Assembly: GCA_001776775.1 (NCBI GenBank)
Contig: MFDD01000002.1
Span: forward strand, 270,773-309,343
DNA length: 38,571 nucleotides
Direction: 5' to 3'
Origin: Candidatus Daviesbacteria bacterium RIFCSPHIGHO2_02_FULL_43_12
GTDB taxonomy: Bacteria; Patescibacteriota; Microgenomatia; Daviesbacterales; UBA10151
A program made the position numbers and the translations under genes. Below are positions 35,773-38,571 of this stretch, one piece after another (positions within the stretch are counted from its first letter, which is position 1; each line of letters begins with the position of its first letter). The notes below the pieces were generated by a model. That model saw only the letters and a program-made list of their open reading frames with translations, had not been told where the DNA came from and ran no database searches.

Positions 35773-36951
35773 TTACTTTCGCCGCCAGGTGACGAAATGG
35801 TTAATAGTAAAGTTCCAAGCCATTACCGGGGGGATGGTGGTTAAGAAGATAATGTTATGATAGGCAATCTTTAACCCGAATATAGACAGTATGCCTTCTC
35901 CGTAAATGTAATCTAAAACAGCGGTTATAGAGATACTGATAAAAATTGCCCCAGTACTGACCAAACAATACATCAAAAATCTCTGCCAAACCTTGGTCGT
36001 AGTCTGCCTACCTTTAAAGGTCCACAGTGAGTTCCAGGTAAAGTTATTCACTATCCCCAAAGAAGCAGAGAAAAGCCTAGCTACAGCCGGAACAAAACCA
36101 AACCACCTGATAAATAGATTATAGAAAAACAGGTCCACAATCGTGCCGGTAAATCCCACCACCGAGAACTTAATAATTACCTTGGCTTTATGGCTCCACT
36201 TAAAAAAAGGCACTTTAATCCCCCATTTATGCAACCTGGCCTCGATAACATAAGTCAACACATCGTAGCTGTAATTGATGATCTTGTTTTTGGAATATCC
36301 TTCGGCTCTGTCTTTAAAAATCAAGGGAATCTCTTTGTATTTTGCTCCGGCGATCATGGCTTCGTGGACAAAGGCCGGTTGAATAATAAATGTTTGCTGT
36401 TTCCAAGGCAGCCTATTTAAATTTATCTTCGAAAAAAGCTGAGGCGTAAAAGCTCGAGCAGAATTAGCAAACTCCTGAAAATCCCATGGTCCCATTATGA
36501 TGCGGACCACCAAAGACATTGTCGCACTAAAAAAACGACGAGATATCGACAGGTTGTTTTTGCCACCCTTTACAAACCTTGAACCCTGAACATATGTATA
36601 TCCTTCTTCGATAGTTTTAACCATTCTTGGCAAAATATCTATCTCCACTTGTCCATCAGCGTCCATTTGGGCCATGATATCTGGTTGTAAATTTTTGAGA
36701 GCATAGAGATGAGCTGTAATCAACCCAACCCCTAATCCCGGTTCAACTTGTAAATAGTGGATTTGAGAATTTTTGGAGGCTAATTTTTTGACGATCAGAT
36801 CTGTCCCATCGGATGTCCGGACATCGTCGGCAACTATGATCTCTATCTTCCAGCCAGGAAGCTCTTTTTCCTGATCCAAAACTCCATCGATAAATTTCTC
36901 GATATTGTCTTTTTCGTTATAGGTCGGTAGAACAACTGAGACTATTTTCAT
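35773..36951 (-). CDS. GT2 glycosyltransferase with C-terminal GtrA-like domain
   Basis: MKIVSVVLPTYNEKDNIEKFIDGVLDQ...IIVADDVRTSDGTDLIV...IMAQMDADGQVEIDILPRMV...YVQGSRFVKGGKNN, then KVIIKFSVVGFTGTIVDLFFYNLFIRWFGFVPAVARLFSASLGIVNNFTWNSLWTFKGR (GtrA signature). Confidence 0.92.
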   Translation of the reverse strand: MKIVSVVLPTYNEKDNIEKFIDGVLDQEKELPGWKIEIIVADDVRTSDGTDLIVKKLASKNSQIHYLQVEPGLGVGLITAHLYALKNLQPDIMAQMDADGQVEIDILPRMVKTIEEGYTYVQGSRFVKGGKNNLSISRRFFSATMSLVVRIIMGPWDFQEFANSARAFTPQLFSKINLNRLPWKQQTFIIQPAFVHEAMIAGAKYKEIPLIFKDRAEGYSKNKIINYSYDVLTYVIEARLHKWGIKVPFFKWSHKAKVIIKFSVVGFTGTIVDLFFYNLFIRWFGFVPAVARLFSASLGIVNNFTWNSLWTFKGRQTTTKVWQRFLMYCLVSTGAIFISISITAVLDYIYGEGILSIFGLKIAYHNIIFLTTIPPVMAWNFTINHFVTWRRK

Positions 36952-36965
36952 TTTACGATGTAAAG

Positions 36966-36995
36966 ATTGTACGTTACCTTAGGCTTGATTGGCAA
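36966..36995 (-). promoter_or_regulatory. Candidate promoter upstream of the GT2-GtrA gene
   Basis: Minus strand TTGCCA (36995-36990), 18 nt, TACAAT (36971-36966), then ATG at 36951. Motif match by eye only. Confidence 0.35.
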
Positions 36996-37050
36996 TCATT
37001 GGATATATCACGGTCTTAATCTAGCTTAAGATTATCTAAAAGACGAGGTA

Positions 37051-37437
37051 CTATTTCGAATTATCCTGCATCCATTCCGCTATAGCTTTAATATCCCACT
37101 CTTTGGTAGCAATTTTTAAAGCCACCATTACTAATTCTTTTTGTGAAACTTCAAGAGATAAACTATTTTTTTCTAAAAAAACTATCCCGCCGACCATACC
37201 AGTTCTTTTATTTCCCTCCAAAAAAGGATGGTTTAAGATTATTGAATGCATTAGAGAGGCTGCTTTATTGAAAAGACTGGGATATAACTCTTCATTTCCA
37301 AATGTTGTCTGTGGCCTATAAGCCGCAGACTCAAGTAACGTTAGATCTCGAAGACCATGAGAACCACCATATCTATCTATTTGATCCTGGTGAATAACAA
37401 GAATTTCCTCGAGTGTAAGGTAAATAGCTATGGTCAT
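37051..37437 (-). CDS. doc: Doc/Fic-family toxin (death-on-curing)
   Basis: 128 aa with HPFLEGNKRTG (Doc-type HxFx[DEN][AG]NKR motif) and N-terminal YLTLEEILVIHQDQIDRYGGSHGLRDLTLLESAAYRPQTTFG. Confidence 0.92.
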   Translation of the reverse strand: MTIAIYLTLEEILVIHQDQIDRYGGSHGLRDLTLLESAAYRPQTTFGNEELYPSLFNKAASLMHSIILNHPFLEGNKRTGMVGGIVFLEKNSLSLEVSQKELVMVALKIATKEWDIKAIAEWMQDNSK

Positions 37438-37682
37438 TTTTGAGCAAGCTCTTTAAGAGCAGGGCCATAGTTTTTATTTACTCTGGCAAGCATATCTAAG
37501 AATTCCGGAGAGATTGTAGTTTTCTTTTTAGCCTTACCCTTTTCTCGAATTATTAAAGATCCATCTTCAGGATCAGTTTCTATAACAACTTGGCTACCGG
37601 GTTTTAGCCCAACACCATCTAAGAGAGGCTTTGGAATAATAACACCTGTAGAATTACCAATTTGAATTACTTTTTGTTCCAT
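37434..37682 (-). CDS. AbrB/MazE/SpoVT-type antitoxin
   Basis: 82 aa, MEQKVIQIGNSTGVIIPKPLLDGVGLKPGSQVVIETDPEDGSLIIRE (swapped-hairpin AbrB fold). ATGA overlap with the Doc gene. Confidence 0.9.
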   Translation of the reverse strand: MEQKVIQIGNSTGVIIPKPLLDGVGLKPGSQVVIETDPEDGSLIIREKGKAKKKTTISPEFLDMLARVNKNYGPALKELAQK

Positions 37683-37683
37683 A

Positions 37684-37701
37684 GTTATAACATGTTATAA
37701 C
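37684..37701. promoter_or_regulatory. Perfect 18-bp palindrome GTTATAACATGTTATAAC, candidate TA operator
   Basis: The reverse complement is identical over 18 bp. It ends one nucleotide upstream of the antitoxin ATG (37682-37680). Confidence 0.65.
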
Positions 37702-37720
37702 ATATAGGAAAGATTGTCAA
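37694..37720 (-). promoter_or_regulatory. Candidate TA promoter with -10 inside the palindrome
   Basis: Minus strand TTGACA (37720-37715), 15 nt, TATAAC (37699-37694). The -35 is perfect but spacing is shorter than the 17-nt optimum. Confidence 0.4.
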
Positions 37721-37781
37721 GCAAGCTATAAATCAAGAGCAGGGGAAGTCCGTCTTTCGTACTTTGTCTTAAATTTGGGAT

Positions 37782-37809
37782 ATTATAAGACTTTAAGCAA
37801 AATATTCAA
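37782..37809 (-). promoter_or_regulatory. Candidate second promoter in the gmd-TA intergenic region
   Basis: Minus strand TTGAAT (37809-37804), 16 nt, TATAAT (37787-37782). Confidence 0.4.
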
Positions 37810-37892
37810 ACTAAAGTAAATTAAGAAATAGTGAGAAGTCTTTTTTGGGATCTATAACTAGTCTTCTCGAGGAATTACAATCTGTAGGACCA

Positions 37893-38571
37893 TTAGGAGA
37901 ATTTGGCCAGGTCGGAGGTAACCATCATCTTGATTAACTCAGGAAAGCTGGTCTTGGGTTCCCAGCCTAATTTGGTCTTAGCTTTAGTGTAATCTCCCAT
38001 TAAAGGACCTGTCTCAACCGGTGGGACAAACCTATCGTCTGTTTCGATATAATCTTGCCAATTATCTATCCCCACCGTCGCAAAAGCCTCGCGACAAAGA
38101 TCTTCTCCTGTCCAGGTTTTATTGGTGGATAAAATATAGTCATCCGCTTGGTCGGCTTGCAACATCAACCACATCCCCTCAACATAGTCTTTAGAATATC
38201 CCCAGTCTCTCTTGAAACCCAGCCATCCAAGTTTGATCTTACCGTTTTGCACAATTGGTTCACCCGCTTCGTTTAGGGGTATCTTGTCTTTCTTACCGTT
38301 TTTAATACAAGCCACCCCAACACTAACTTTTCTGGTAATAAAATTAATTCCTCTCCTAGGGCTTTCATGATTGAAAAGTATTCCGCAACAGATAAACTGA
38401 GGCTTTTTCTTATCTCTCCTGGCGATCGAAGCCATTTGGTGAGCATAGAGCTTCGCGGCAGCATACGGATTAGCCGCAATCATCCGGGTCTGCTCAGTTT
38501 GGGGAACTTCCTTAGTCTCTCCAAACATCTCTGAGGTAGAAGCTTGGTAAATCTTTGCCTCGGGAACAATA
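37893..38571 (-). CDS. gmd: GDP-mannose 4,6-dehydratase, N-terminus truncated by window edge
   Basis: Reading through the window edge: IVPEAKIYQASTSEMFGETKEVPQTEQTRMIAANPYAAAKLYAHQMA...ILFNHESPRRGINFITRKVS...KRDWGYSKDYVEGMWLMLQ...DRFVPPVETGPLMGDYTKAKTKLGWEPKTSF. Ser and YxxxK-like region and length match the C-terminal part of Gmd. The ORF track start at 38528 is internal. Confidence 0.93.
   Translation of the reverse strand, partial: IVPEAKIYQASTSEMFGETKEVPQTEQTRMIAANPYAAAKLYAHQMASIARRDKKKPQFICCGILFNHESPRRGINFITRKVSVGVACIKNGKKDKIPLNEAGEPIVQNGKIKLGWLGFKRDWGYSKDYVEGMWLMLQADQADDYILSTNKTWTGEDLCREAFATVGIDNWQDYIETDDRFVPPVETGPLMGDYTKAKTKLGWEPKTSFPELIKMMVTSDLAKFS

Noticed and set aside
37014-37031. 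TCTTAA-TCTAGC-TTAAGA inverted repeat between the Doc and GT2-GtrA genes
   Set aside because: Six-bp AT-rich stem with no GC clamp or U-tract; not a convincing terminator.
37825-37870. GAGAAG...CTTCTC inverted repeat downstream of gmd
   Set aside because: Six-bp stem with a long loop and no adjacent U-tract; weak as a terminator.
1-38571. CRISPR arrays, tRNA/rRNA genes, transposases, integrases or att sites
   Set aside because: Looked for regularly spaced repeats, cloverleaf-like segments and transposase motifs by eye; none recognised. A tool-based scan was not possible.

Overview
The 38.6 kb window is almost entirely a surface-glycan or protein-glycosylation locus. About 30 genes lie on the minus strand, with one glycosyltransferase-like gene on the plus strand. 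By reading motifs I count about 9 GT2 glycosyltransferases (one fused to GtrA, one truncated by the window), 2 GT4 glycosyltransferases, 2 Wzx/MOP-type flippases and 14 large polytopic GT-C-like proteins. The GT-C-like set comprises 6 GT39/ArnT/PMT-like, 3 'PTPS-related' membrane proteins, 1 YfhO-like, 2 PIG-V-like and 2 of an uncharacterised type. At the right edge are a truncated GDP-mannose 4,6-dehydratase (gmd) and a Doc/Fic toxin with an AbrB/MazE-type antitoxin. The gene set and architecture resemble Candidate Phyla Radiation genomes (Microgenomates-like); this is inference. Most notable: (1) a 1156-aa protein joining a secreted deacetylase/glycosidase-like domain to a polytopic module that is duplicated as the adjacent 676-aa gene; (2) a probable non-canonical AUA start codon at 30050 in an ATAA stop/start overlap, supported by a Shine-Dalgarno sequence and by paralog N-terminal length; (3) a tandem GT-C subfamily with a WDEAxxGYNAYSIxxxGKDEW signature; (4) a perfect 18-bp palindrome over the putative TA promoter next to the antitoxin start codon. 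No tRNA, rRNA, CRISPR array or transposase was recognised.
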